Assembly (NCBI RefSeq): GCF_000058485.1
Contig: NC_008278.1
Coordinates: 4,830,962 to 4,894,961 of the forward strand
DNA length: 64,000 nt
Direction of reading: 5' to 3'
Source of the DNA: Frankia alni ACN14a
Lineage (GTDB): Bacteria; Actinomycetota; Actinomycetes; Frankiales; Frankiaceae
The position numbers and the translations under genes are program-made. Of the stretch, positions 49,100-57,077 are shown in pieces; position 1 is the stretch's first letter; each line of letters opens with the position of its first letter. The notes under the pieces were generated by a model. That model was given only the letters and a program-made list of their open reading frames with translations, was not told the origin of the DNA and searched no databases.

Positions 49100-49571
49100 G
49101 GCCGCGATCCGCCGGCGCCGCGTGATCGGCGTCCGCCCGCGTGCGTCGGACCGCGACTGGCTGTAGTCGATGCCGAGATCGGTACCGTCGGGTCCTTGCC
49201 GGGCATACTGGCGCGCCTTCTCGTCGCGCGTACCACGCCGCGGTGACGGGCGGGACGACATCCCTGGTCAACGAGGTCGCGGCCGTCGCATCTCAGGATC
49301 CGGCCGCGCCGACCCACACCGAAGTGATCAGCTCGGTACGCGGATGGCACGCCGACAATCTTATGCACTCTGAGTAACAGAGTACGGATCACACCGTGGT
49401 ACTCCCCCGGCCCCGCCCACCCCAGGTTCCGGCACGCTGCCACAATGCGACTTTGTAAGCACGGTTCGTAGCCAACTCATCGCAGTGACCACTATCCGTA
49501 CATCATCAGTCGCAGCCCGAAACGGGAGGTCCACCCGGCCGGGCAGCCGCCACCAGGGGGAGCACAAGATC
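49100..49571. other. Intergenic, no gene supported
   Basis: This is the 470-bp spacer between ahpD and the FadR-type regulator. A small palindrome ACTCTG-AGTAA-CAGAGT (49367-49383) about 190 bp upstream of the regulator could be its own operator; the surrounding AATCTTATGCACTCTGAG is locally A/T-rich. No ORF has family features. Confidence 0.5.
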
Positions 49572-50471
49572 ATGTCGTTAACGCAGCCGACCGACACCTC
49601 GACGCCCCGCATCGCGCCGCACCCGGTGCGCCTCGCGCGCACGGCCGGGGCCGACGGCGCGGCGGCCCCGGCCGGGTCTCCCGGGACGCCGGCCCGCGCA
49701 CTGTCCGGCCCGCTGCTCGCGACGAGCCGCGTCGGGCAGCATGTCCGCGTTCCGAAGACCGCCGAACTCGTCGCCGCCCACCTACGCCGCCAGATCGTCC
49801 GCGGCGAACTCCACGAAGGCGACGCCCTGCCCCCCGAAGCCGTCCTCATGGAACAGTTCGGCGTCTCCCGCCCCACCCTGCGCGAAGCCTTCCGCGTCCT
49901 CGAATCCGAAGCCCTCATCAGCGTCCGCCGCGGCGCCCACGGCGGCGCCCGCGTCCACACCCCCAACGGCCACGTCGCCGCCCGCTACACCGCCCTCGTC
50001 CTCGAACACCAACACACCACCCTCGCCGACATCCACACCGCCCACACCCACCTCGAACCCGCCGCCATCCGCCTACTCGCCACCACCGCCACCGACACCC
50101 ACCTCACCCACCTCACCACCCACCTCACCACCACCGACCACGCCCTCGCCACCCCCCACCCCAACCCCACCGACATCCACACCCACCACCTCAACTTCCA
50201 CACCCTCCTGCTCACCACCCCCGCCAACCACACCCTCACCATGATCAGCAGCATGCTCCGCCACATCCTCGACGCCACCACCCCCACCCCCGACACCCCC
50301 ACCCCCGACCTCACCACCCTGCGCCACCAACACACCACCCACCACCAACTCCTCACCCACCTCACCAACCACGACCCCGACGCCGCCGAAACCCTCTGGC
50401 GCCACCACCTCACCACCACCCCCCACACCCCCCACCAACCCACCACCCCCCTCGACCTCCTCGGCGACTAG
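49572..50471 (+). CDS. GntR/FadR-type transcription regulator with an extremely C-biased C-terminal half
   Basis: A 299-residue regulator. Residues ~58-125 form the GntR winged helix (TAELVAAHLRRQIVRGELHE, then LPPEAVLMEQFGVSRPTLRE and AFRVLESEALISVRRG). The FCD ligand domain (residues ~145-290) has the helical pattern and metal-site histidines expected of FadR relatives (DIHTAHTHLEPAAIRLLATT, HHLNFHTLLL). From about 49880 onward the coding strand contains almost no G and is rich in CAC, ACC and CTC codons, so the domain is full of His, Thr, Leu and Pro. GGGGGAG precedes ATG 49572. The fold appears intact despite the composition. Confidence 0.83.
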   Translation: MSLTQPTDTSTPRIAPHPVRLARTAGADGAAAPAGSPGTPARALSGPLLATSRVGQHVRVPKTAELVAAHLRRQIVRGELHEGDALPPEAVLMEQFGVSRPTLREAFRVLESEALISVRRGAHGGARVHTPNGHVAARYTALVLEHQHTTLADIHTAHTHLEPAAIRLLATTATDTHLTHLTTHLTTTDHALATPHPNPTDIHTHHLNFHTLLLTTPANHTLTMISSMLRHILDATTPTPDTPTPDLTTLRHQHTTHHQLLTHLTNHDPDAAETLWRHHLTTTPHTPHQPTTPLDLLGD

Positions 50472-50761
50472 GCCGCGTAGCCGACCGTGATCAGGGGGTC
50501 CGGCCGGCCGGGTCCTCGCGACCCGCCCGGCTGTCCGGCTGCCCGCCCGCAGTCGGCGGAAGCCAGTCCCGTACCGGATCGATCCGGCCCGCCGGGACTC
50601 CGACCTGCACGAATGGCGACCGGATCGGCCGGACCCAGCGGCGGCAGGGACGTCGAGCGCATATACGGGAAATAATTCGCCCGCAATGCGACAGTGTTCG
50701 CGGTATCGTCGTGGAAGTTCAGACTCGGACCATGCGCCGGCGTTCAGCCGAAAGGGTTCTG
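50472..50761. other. Promoter region of the P-loop ATPase gene
   Basis: Spacer with no gene. GCATATACGGGAAATAATTC (50659-50678) is an A/T-rich island that may hold the promoter. AAAGGG (50751-50756) is the ribosome binding site for the ATPase. Confidence 0.5.
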
Positions 50762-52243
50762 ATGGTCGATCTTGCCCGACTCAGCTTCGGCGCGGCCGCC
50801 GCGGAACGGGACATCCGCCGGGGGCTCGACTCCTATTTCATCGAGTCCTCCGCGTACAACCAGGTGAACTCGGGGATGAAGACGATCCTGGTCGCGAACC
50901 GGGGCGCCGGCAAGAGTGCGATCTTCAAGACCATGGCGCATCGGCAACGGGACGCGGGCCGCTCGGTGATCGAACTGGCCCCGGAGGACTACTCCTACGA
51001 GTTTCTCAGTTCCGCCATGACCCGGGAGCTCGACGGCTCGTGGGCGAAGCTGGGAGCCTACGCGACGGCGTGGAAATACCTGATCCTCGTGCTGATCATG
51101 AAGGAGCTGACCCGCCGCCACGGCCGGCTGCGCCGCGGCGCGGAGAGCCAGATCCACACCTACCTACGGGACCATCATGCGGGCGGCGCGACAAGCGCCT
51201 TCGACTCCTTCGTCTCCTATCTTCGCCGGATCGAGTCGGTGAAGATAGGCCGGTACGAGGCGGGTGTGCGCACCCGGGAGCTGCAGTACCTGTACAAACT
51301 CCAGGAGATCGAACATCTGCTGCCCCCGCTGGTCCGCCTGTGCGAACGCAGTCGGGTCACGGTGGTCGTCGACGAACTGGACCGCGGCTGGGACGCCTCC
51401 GAGGACGCCCAGGCATTCGTCGCCGGCCTGTTCCAGGCCTGCATGTCGATCAATGATCTCTCTCCGCACCTGCGGATCTGCATGTCGCTGCGGCAGGAGC
51501 TCTACGACAGCATCCCCGCGATCTACGACGACGCCCAGAAGTTCCGCGACCTCATCGAGGTCATCTCGTGGGACGAGGAAGGGCTCTGGAAGATGATAGC
51601 CGGCCGCATCCGGCACACGGTTCCCGACCTGAGGAGCCGCTCCGACGACGACTGCTGGGGAGCGGTCTTCACCCGGCCGGTGTGGTCCTTCCGGTACATG
51701 ACCGACCGTTCCCTGTGTCGTCCCCGGGAAATCATCCAGTACTGCAGCCACGCGCTCGACCATGCTCGCACACACAGCTCGCGCAAGTCGGTCAGAATCG
51801 CCCCACGGGACATACAGGCGGTCGAATCGACATATTCGGCCGAGCGGTCGCGCGACATCGCGGCCGAGTACCGGTTCCAGCATCCCGGCCTGCTCGGCGT
51901 CTTCCAGACGTTCCGCGCCGGGCCGCCCGTCTGGAGCCGCGCGGAACTGGAACTGTTCCTGCTGGACCTGGCCACCGGGGCGGTCCATACGGCCCCGGAG
52001 GCCCGCTCCTGGGTCGACAGCCGGGAACCGGAGGTGATCCTCGAGGTGCTGTGGAACGTCGGTTTCCTCGTTCCCGCCGGGGACATCGCCGCCGATCGCG
52101 AGCAGGTGCCGGTCGGCGCCGCATCCCAGCAGGCGGCCGGAGCCGGCCAGACCCGCCGGCCCCGGCGTCCGCGGCCCGCCCTGCACGGCGTCACCGAGTT
52201 CACGATCCATCCGATGTTCCACCGCTACGTCGTCGATCGGTGA
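50762..52243 (+). CDS. P-loop ATPase, Sll1717-like
   Basis: A 493-residue ATPase. LSFGAAAAERDIRRGLDSYF opens the family, Walker A is VANRGAGKSAIFKT (about residues 44-56), and VTVVVDELDRGWDASEDAQA near residue 200 is the Walker B with catalytic acidic pair. RICMSLRQELYDSIPAIYDD gives a sensor-like segment, and DRSLCRPREIIQYCSHA is typical of these STAND/KAP-like ATPases. The C-terminal half ends in a winged-helix-like LFLLDLATG, then VLEVLWNVGFLV stretch. Sll1717-type ATPases often occur in defence islands; here it stands alone, so a defence role is only a suggestion. AAAGGG 6 nt upstream supports ATG 50762 rather than the longer GTG at 50711. The stop lies in a 16-bp tandem repeat. Confidence 0.8.
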   Translation: MVDLARLSFGAAAAERDIRRGLDSYFIESSAYNQVNSGMKTILVANRGAGKSAIFKTMAHRQRDAGRSVIELAPEDYSYEFLSSAMTRELDGSWAKLGAYATAWKYLILVLIMKELTRRHGRLRRGAESQIHTYLRDHHAGGATSAFDSFVSYLRRIESVKIGRYEAGVRTRELQYLYKLQEIEHLLPPLVRLCERSRVTVVVDELDRGWDASEDAQAFVAGLFQACMSINDLSPHLRICMSLRQELYDSIPAIYDDAQKFRDLIEVISWDEEGLWKMIAGRIRHTVPDLRSRSDDDCWGAVFTRPVWSFRYMTDRSLCRPREIIQYCSHALDHARTHSSRKSVRIAPRDIQAVESTYSAERSRDIAAEYRFQHPGLLGVFQTFRAGPPVWSRAELELFLLDLATGAVHTAPEARSWVDSREPEVILEVLWNVGFLVPAGDIAADREQVPVGAASQQAAGAGQTRRPRRPRPALHGVTEFTIHPMFHRYVVDR

Positions 52244-52291
52244 GTCGTCCGATCGGTGAGTCGTCCCATCGGCGCGTCGTCCGATCGGTGA
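52229..52291. repeat. 16-bp tandem repeat x4 straddling the ATPase stop codon
   Basis: Units start at 52229 (15 bp), 52244, 52260 and 52276; the units at 52244 and 52276 are identical (GTCGTCCGATCGGTGA). The stop TGA is the end of the first unit and is repeated in later units. Confidence 0.93.
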
Positions 52292-52444
52292 AAAGCCGGC
52301 GTCGGCGAATGGGCGGGCGCGACGGCGAGATGACGGTGCCGAGTGCCGACGGGAAGAAAAGGCCGGGGCGGCCGCACAACCGTTTTCACATCGCGCAGCC
52401 AACACCTCTGGTCCCGTCTTGTTGCTGGGGTTACCGTGGGCCGC

Positions 52445-53083
52445 ATGCCATCGGCGGGTCTGGCCTGGCAGACCCTTTCCGACCCCGGGGCGCTCGCGCT
52501 CGTCGACGCCGACTCCGGCCGAGCCGCCGCGCTGGCCCGGCCTCATCCCACCGACCTGCCAATGGTTCAGATCGTCGACATCGAACGCCTCGCCTGGGGC
52601 TGGTTGGCGCCGGCGAGCCGGCCGCAGTCCGAGCGGCACCTACACGAGCAGGTCGCCGCCGATCCGCTGAACACGATGCGCGGGCTGTGCTGGCTGATGG
52701 CGATGTGGGTCGTGGCCGTGCATCTGCGCACCGGCCGCCAGCCGACCGTCCTCGTCGCGGAACTGCGCGTCCCGGGGATCTGGCAGGGACCCGAGACGCC
52801 GGCGAGCGCGGCGGTCTGGGCGGAGCTGGCGGATCGCATCCGGCTCGGCGTCCTCGCCGCGCTCACCAGCGACGGCGACGCCGACGCGCGGTTCGGGGAG
52901 GCCCTGCGCCACCCCGTGGGCATCGCGCCCATCCTGCTCGGCTACGCGCTGCGCATGCTCACGGATCTACACCGGCAGATGCTGGACCACGGCATCGATC
53001 CGCGCGAGATGGCGGGCACCCTGGCGCTGTACACCGTCGACCCTCAGGATCGCGCGACCGCCTGCTTCCGCCCGCTGACCTGA
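52445..53083 (+). CDS. Conserved-looking helical protein, function unknown
   Basis: A 212-residue protein I do not recognise. It is rich in Leu/Ala helices (CWLMAMWVVAVHL; LADRIRLGVLAALT; ILLGYALRMLTDLHRQMLDH) with several Trp and no signal peptide. Codon third positions are as G/C-biased as in neighbouring genes, which supports coding. ATG 52445 is the preferred start; GTG 52436 is an in-frame alternative and neither has a good ribosome binding site. It overlaps the convergent gene at 53044-53379 by 40 bp. Confidence 0.65.
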   Translation: MPSAGLAWQTLSDPGALALVDADSGRAAALARPHPTDLPMVQIVDIERLAWGWLAPASRPQSERHLHEQVAADPLNTMRGLCWLMAMWVVAVHLRTGRQPTVLVAELRVPGIWQGPETPASAAVWAELADRIRLGVLAALTSDGDADARFGEALRHPVGIAPILLGYALRMLTDLHRQMLDHGIDPREMAGTLALYTVDPQDRATACFRPLT

Positions 53084-53379
53084 CCGCCCGCCCGGCCGGC
53101 CGGGCCGAGGGAGTCCGGCGGCGTCACCGCGGAGCGCGCCGGAGGAGTCTGGTCGGCCGCGTCGATGTAGACGACCCGGGTCGTCCCGCCGTGCCCGTGG
53201 ATGGCGAGCAGGGTCTCCATCGTCGGATAGATCGCGATGGAGTCGTGCTCGGAGTCCCACCACAGCACGCAGGTGCCGTCGGGCGCCTGCGCCCCGAACG
53301 CCACCGCGCCCGTCCCGGACACCCCTGAGACGTCGACCTCACGCTCCAGCTCGAACCGCCGCACCTGGCGAGCAGACAT
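53044..53379 (-). CDS. Small conserved-looking protein, function unknown
   Basis: A 111-residue protein with an excellent ribosome binding site (AAGGAGG, 8 nt before the ATG at 53379). VRRFELEREVDVSGVSGTGA, then GTCVLWWDSEHDSIAIYPTM and LLAIHGHGGTTRVVYID look like a compact beta-rich domain known as an unannotated actinobacterial family; I cannot name it. The C-terminal ~25 residues are Pro/Gly/Ala-rich and overlap the convergent gene. Confidence 0.7.
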   Translation of the reverse strand: MSARQVRRFELEREVDVSGVSGTGAVAFGAQAPDGTCVLWWDSEHDSIAIYPTMETLLAIHGHGGTTRVVYIDAADQTPPARSAVTPPDSLGPAGRAGGQVSGRKQAVARS

Positions 53380-53677
53380 CGCCACGACCTCCTTGCGGGG
53401 CACCGCACCGTACCCGTAGGCATCGCCCGTGATCCGGTTCGGTGGGCGACTCGGGCACCGGGTCCGGATGAGGCGCCGACGCGACCGGATCAACTGGCCG
53501 GCGCTGCGCATCGTGACGCCCGCCGGCCGGTTGGCCAACGGTAGCCGGTGATGTCGGGGTGGGTCACCTGTATGCCTGCATAGCACCGTCCGGGTAGCCC
53601 GACCGGGGTAGTACCTCCGGGGAGGACACCGGTCACGCTCATACGCGGCGACGCCGGCCGTCTCCCCCGCGCGACGA

Positions 53678-55186
53678 TCACGGACTCGACCGAACGGTCG
53701 CCAGCCGCGCGTCGCCCGCGTCCGGGGTCGTGAGGTAGCGCGCGTAGCCGTCGTCTCCACGCAGGTGCAGGGAGAGGAAGGCCACGACGTAGCGGTTCGC
53801 GAGCCGGTGGGCGTCGGCAGGGGCGACCTGCGGCGGCCAGCAGGTGGCCGCGGAGGTCAGCGCGACCTGCATGCCCAGCGGGGCGGGGATCCCGGCGGCG
53901 CCGAGCAGCCCGGCCTGCCGGCAGATCTCGGTGAACGAGTTGTGCACGGCGCCGGTGATGGCGACGGTCATCCGCGGGTGGGAGTGGATCAGGAGGTTGA
54001 ACGCCCGGTCGTTGTTCTCGGGAATCGGCACCGTCCTGTCCCCGGTGCCGCCGATGAGCAGCGTCGGCACCCGCACCTGGGCGAGTGACGCCGCGGGCAG
54101 CGGGGAGGTCGCCGCCGCGATCCCCACCGACGCCCGGATGCGCACGTCCGCCGGCATGGGCAGGTTGGCGATGCTCGACACGATCGCGGTGAAGCCGCCG
54201 AAGGAGAACCCGACGATGCCGATCTGGTCGGGACGGACCCGCGGGGCGTCCGGGCAGGACGTGGCGGTCAGCGCGTCGATGACCGCGGAGACGTCGCGGG
54301 GCCGGTCCGTGGCCAGGTTGAGCTGGCGCTCCTCCCGCCCGGCCGCGGCGTCGGCCATCGTGTCGCCGGGATGATCGGGGGCGGCGACGAGGAAGCCGTG
54401 ACTGGCCAGCGCCTCCATCAGGAAGGCGGACTGCGTTCGGCTGCCGACACTGCCGTGGGAGAACACGACGAGGGGGAACGGGCCCGGAGCCGGGGCGGCG
54501 TCGGTCACGGCGCTCGCCGAGGGGAGCCCGACGTTTCCTGCCAACGGGTAGAACGCCGGCTGTCCGGGCCCACCGAGGCCCGCGGGCCCCGCGGCCGCGA
54601 CCTCGGGGCAGGCGCCACCGACACCGGGTTCGGCCGCCGCGCCCGACCCCCCGGCCGGGCCGTTCGCCCCAGTCGGGCCGTTCGCCCCAAGCAGGCCGTC
54701 AGCCCTCGCCGTGCCGGTTGTCCCCGCCGTCCCGGCCGTCGCGGGCGCCCCGGAAGGAGCCGAGCCGGAGCCGGAGGTGCCAGCCGTGTTCGCGCGGGCC
54801 GGATACCACAGCGAGGTCACGAGCACACGGCCCGGGCTGCTGGAGTTGACGATCCGCACCGTGCGGTAGCCGATCTTCCAGGGCCCGGGCAGGTCCGGGT
54901 CGGGCACGGCAGCGGCGGTGACGGCCGGCGCCGGGTCGGCCGGAGCTGCGGCGGCGGCGCCGGCGAGCGGCTCCTGGTCACTGCCGGGTGGCCCACCGCC
55001 CGCCATGGCCGGAGCCGCCGGGCCCACCAGGCAGCCCAGCAGGGCCAGCAGCGCCGGCAGAACGACGACCAGGGCCGTCGGGCGCCTCGCCGACGGTGCC
55101 GCGGTCCGGCGCGTCACCGCGTACCAGATCACGCTACGCATCATGGCCATGACACTACTGAGAGTGTCGGAACGTCGCCGACGCAT
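53678..55186 (-). CDS. Secreted alpha/beta hydrolase (dienelactone-hydrolase/PET-hydrolase-like)
   Basis: A 502-residue exported esterase-like enzyme. A basic N-terminus and the helix ALVVVLPALLALLGCLVG with PAMA/GGG form a Sec signal peptide. After a Pro/Ala linker, residues ~100-130 (WKIGYRTVRIVNSSSPGRVL) and a ~70-residue Gly/Ala/Thr repeat insert precede the catalytic fold: oxyanion FPLVVFSHGSVGSRTQSAFL, nucleophile Ser in GIVGFSFGGFTAIV, Asp in GGTGDRTVPIPENND and His in TGAVHNSF. Shape and order resemble plasma PAF-acetylhydrolase/dienelactone hydrolase relatives. ATG 55150, 12 codons in, is an equally good start. Confidence 0.85.
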   Translation of the reverse strand: MRRRRSDTLSSVMAMMRSVIWYAVTRRTAAPSARRPTALVVVLPALLALLGCLVGPAAPAMAGGGPPGSDQEPLAGAAAAAPADPAPAVTAAAVPDPDLPGPWKIGYRTVRIVNSSSPGRVLVTSLWYPARANTAGTSGSGSAPSGAPATAGTAGTTGTARADGLLGANGPTGANGPAGGSGAAAEPGVGGACPEVAAAGPAGLGGPGQPAFYPLAGNVGLPSASAVTDAAPAPGPFPLVVFSHGSVGSRTQSAFLMEALASHGFLVAAPDHPGDTMADAAAGREERQLNLATDRPRDVSAVIDALTATSCPDAPRVRPDQIGIVGFSFGGFTAIVSSIANLPMPADVRIRASVGIAAATSPLPAASLAQVRVPTLLIGGTGDRTVPIPENNDRAFNLLIHSHPRMTVAITGAVHNSFTEICRQAGLLGAAGIPAPLGMQVALTSAATCWPPQVAPADAHRLANRYVVAFLSLHLRGDDGYARYLTTPDAGDARLATVRSSP

Positions 55187-55273
55187 CGCCTGCGCCGAGG
55201 GCGGGATGTGCCTCGACGCGCCGGTTTACAGGTGCGCGATTCCCGTCTCCGACAGGCGCGGGCGGCCCCGCGG

Positions 55274-55468
55274 CTAGCTCGCCCTGGCGATCAGACGGGC
55301 GCAGCGGGGGGCGACGGCGTCCAGCAGGTCCTCGATCTCCTCGACGCAGCCGCCGCAGCCCGTGCCGGCGTCGCAGCGCGCGCCGATCTCGTCCACGTCG
55401 CGAGCACCGGCGGCGATCACTGTGCGCAGCGTCCGGTCGGACACCGCGAAGCAAGAACAGACGAGCAC
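55274..55468 (-). CDS. Bacterioferritin-associated-ferredoxin-like [2Fe-2S] protein
   Basis: A 64-residue protein starting at a GTG. Cys4 and Cys6 (LVCSCFAVSDRTLRTVIAAG) and Cys38/Cys41 (GTGCGGC) give the C-x-C...C-x2-C pattern of Bfd; an extra Cys32 lies nearby. Bfd reduces ferric iron in bacterioferritin to release it. An IdeR/DtxR-like box at 55569-55587, 100 bp upstream, fits induction under iron starvation. It lies next to the encapsulin ferritin module, whose iron it may mobilise. Confidence 0.9.
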   Translation of the reverse strand: MLVCSCFAVSDRTLRTVIAAGARDVDEIGARCDAGTGCGGCVEEIEDLLDAVAPRCARLIARAS

Positions 55469-55568
55469 CGCACCTCACCAGCCCGAGGCGGCCAACCCAC
55501 CCGGGGTTGGCCGGCAGTTGGCGGACCCTGCCGGGAGGCCGCGGCGCCGGCCCAGACGGACCGATGCC

Positions 55569-55587
55569 TTAGCTAAGGCTTCCCTAA
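55569..55587. promoter_or_regulatory. IdeR/DtxR-type iron box upstream of the Bfd-like gene
   Basis: TTAGCTAAGGCTTCCCTAA matches the TTAGGTTAGGCTAACCTAA consensus at 15 of 19 positions, counted by hand. It lies in the promoter region of the minus-strand Bfd-like gene, so iron-loaded repressor would shut the gene off when iron is plentiful. Confidence 0.7.
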
Positions 55588-55752
55588 TTGCAGGGTGCCA
55601 TGCCGCACCCCCTCGGCGCAAGACGGCCGTAACGCCCGCCACCACCGGGCCCGCCGGCCCCTCGCCCGCCGCCTGCCGGGCCCGTGCGCGGGGACGACCG
55701 GATCCGTGGTGCGGGGGACGAACGGGCCGTCCGTCCCCCGCACCACGGACGG

Positions 55753-56574
55753 TTACGCGCCGCCGCCGGCGGCCGGCACGAGCGCGACGGCCGCGTCGGG
55801 CTCGGTGACCCGGAAGGTGAAGCTCTCCTCCAGGTACAGGTCGACGGTGTCCGCCGTGTGCGACGCGTACCCGATCGAGAGATCCTGGCCCGACTCGAGC
55901 ACGAAGTCGCCGCCACGCAGGCTGAGCACGACCGCGCCGGTGACCCCGGGGGCCTGCACGACGGGCCCGTCGAGGATGTGCTGGAGGTGGGTCAGCAGCA
56001 GGTAGCCACCGTGCTCGGCGGTCTCGATCACCGCGGTGTAGCTGTCCGGCTCGAGGGCGAGCGCGTACGGACCGGCGATGCCGGCGCGACGCAGCAGGGC
56101 GACGGCCTTGGCCACGGTGCGCGGGTAGGTGTCGGTCCCCGCCTCCAGCGTGAGCTGGGGATGCGACGACGCCTGGGTGATGCCGACCAGGCCGGCCTCC
56201 TGGTAGCCGTGGAAGACGACCGAGTTCTCGGTGACGGCGATGCGGCGGACAGCCTCCTCCAGCGGCGCGAGGTCGAGGTCGTCGGCGCCGCGGTCGGCGT
56301 CGGCGAGCTCGGCGCGATCGAGGGTGAAGCCGACGCGCAGCTCGATGACCGGCTGCACCTGCCGGACCCGGGCCTGCACCCCGGCGGCCGGCGGCGCGGA
56401 CAGGGCCGCCACCCGGCCCAGTGCGGTGGCGGAGTACTCCCAGCCGTGCGGCCCGGCGAAGTCCACCACCTTGCGGGCGGCCAGGTTCGTCGTGAGGCGG
56501 GCCTTCGCCTCGTCGTCCACCGCCTTCCAGGCAGCGTCCGTCAGCGGGGCGTGGCCGCGCAGCAGATGATTCAC
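55753..56574 (-). CDS. Encapsulin shell protein (family 1, linocin-M18-like)
   Basis: A 273-residue HK97-fold nanocompartment shell protein. MNHLLRGHAPLTDAAWKAVD is the classic N-terminus with the cargo-binding helix. VRQVQPVIELRVGFTLDRAE, then VTENSVVFHGYQEAGLVGIT and SLRGGDFVLESGQDLSIGYA, then LYLEESFTFRVTEPDAAVAL are all encapsulin signatures. It overlaps the stop of the cargo gene (ATGA), so shell and cargo are co-translated. Shells of this size usually form T=1 60-mers. Confidence 0.96.
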   Translation of the reverse strand: MNHLLRGHAPLTDAAWKAVDDEAKARLTTNLAARKVVDFAGPHGWEYSATALGRVAALSAPPAAGVQARVRQVQPVIELRVGFTLDRAELADADRGADDLDLAPLEEAVRRIAVTENSVVFHGYQEAGLVGITQASSHPQLTLEAGTDTYPRTVAKAVALLRRAGIAGPYALALEPDSYTAVIETAEHGGYLLLTHLQHILDGPVVQAPGVTGAVVLSLRGGDFVLESGQDLSIGYASHTADTVDLYLEESFTFRVTEPDAAVALVPAAGGGA

Positions 56575-56981
56575 TCGCCTACACCTTTCAGACTGCCGAT
56601 TCCGAGGGAGCCGTCACCGGGCCCCGCCGCCTGCCGCTCCGTCACCGCGTCCGGGTCGCCGGAGCCGCCCCGGTCCATGGTCTCCTCCTCGACCTCGGTC
56701 ACCGGCCCGGAGGTGAACAGGTAGGTCCGTAGCTGGGTGTCCAGCACGGGGTCGTGGCGACGCAGCCATTCCAGCGTCATCGCCGCGTGTTCCTTCTCCT
56801 CGTCCCGGTTGTGCGCCAGCACCTGGGCCAGTTCCGGGTCCGTCGCGGCGTCGACCCGCTGGTCGTACCAGTCGACCGCCTCCAGCTCCTCCATCAGCGA
56901 GACGATCGCCCGGTGCCGGTCGACCGTCTGCGCGGAGAGCTTGTCGGGCTGCTCGTGCAGCCCCATGCTTGAGTCGCCCAT
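56571..56981 (-). CDS. Encapsulated ferritin-like cargo protein (EncFtn)
   Basis: A 136-residue two-helix ferritin-like protein. IVSLMEELEAVDWYDQRVDA and LAHNRDEEKEHAAMTLEWLR supply the E...ExxH iron ligands; two subunits pair to build one ferroxidase centre in known EncFtn. After an acidic Gly linker the C-terminal GSLGIGSLKG (about residues 124-133) is the cargo-loading peptide that binds inside the encapsulin shell. The next gene is the shell. Starts at 56981 or at the second ATG (56966) are both possible. Together with the Bfd-like gene this makes an iron-storage and release module. Confidence 0.95.
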   Translation of the reverse strand: MGDSSMGLHEQPDKLSAQTVDRHRAIVSLMEELEAVDWYDQRVDAATDPELAQVLAHNRDEEKEHAAMTLEWLRRHDPVLDTQLRTYLFTSGPVTEVEEETMDRGGSGDPDAVTERQAAGPGDGSLGIGSLKGVGE

Positions 56982-57077
56982 GGCGTCTGCCTACCACGCT
57001 GACCCGGTGTTACGCCGGCACGGGTGCGCCAGCCACACCCACCGTCACCGCCGTAGGCGCCGCCGTCGTCGCTGCCG

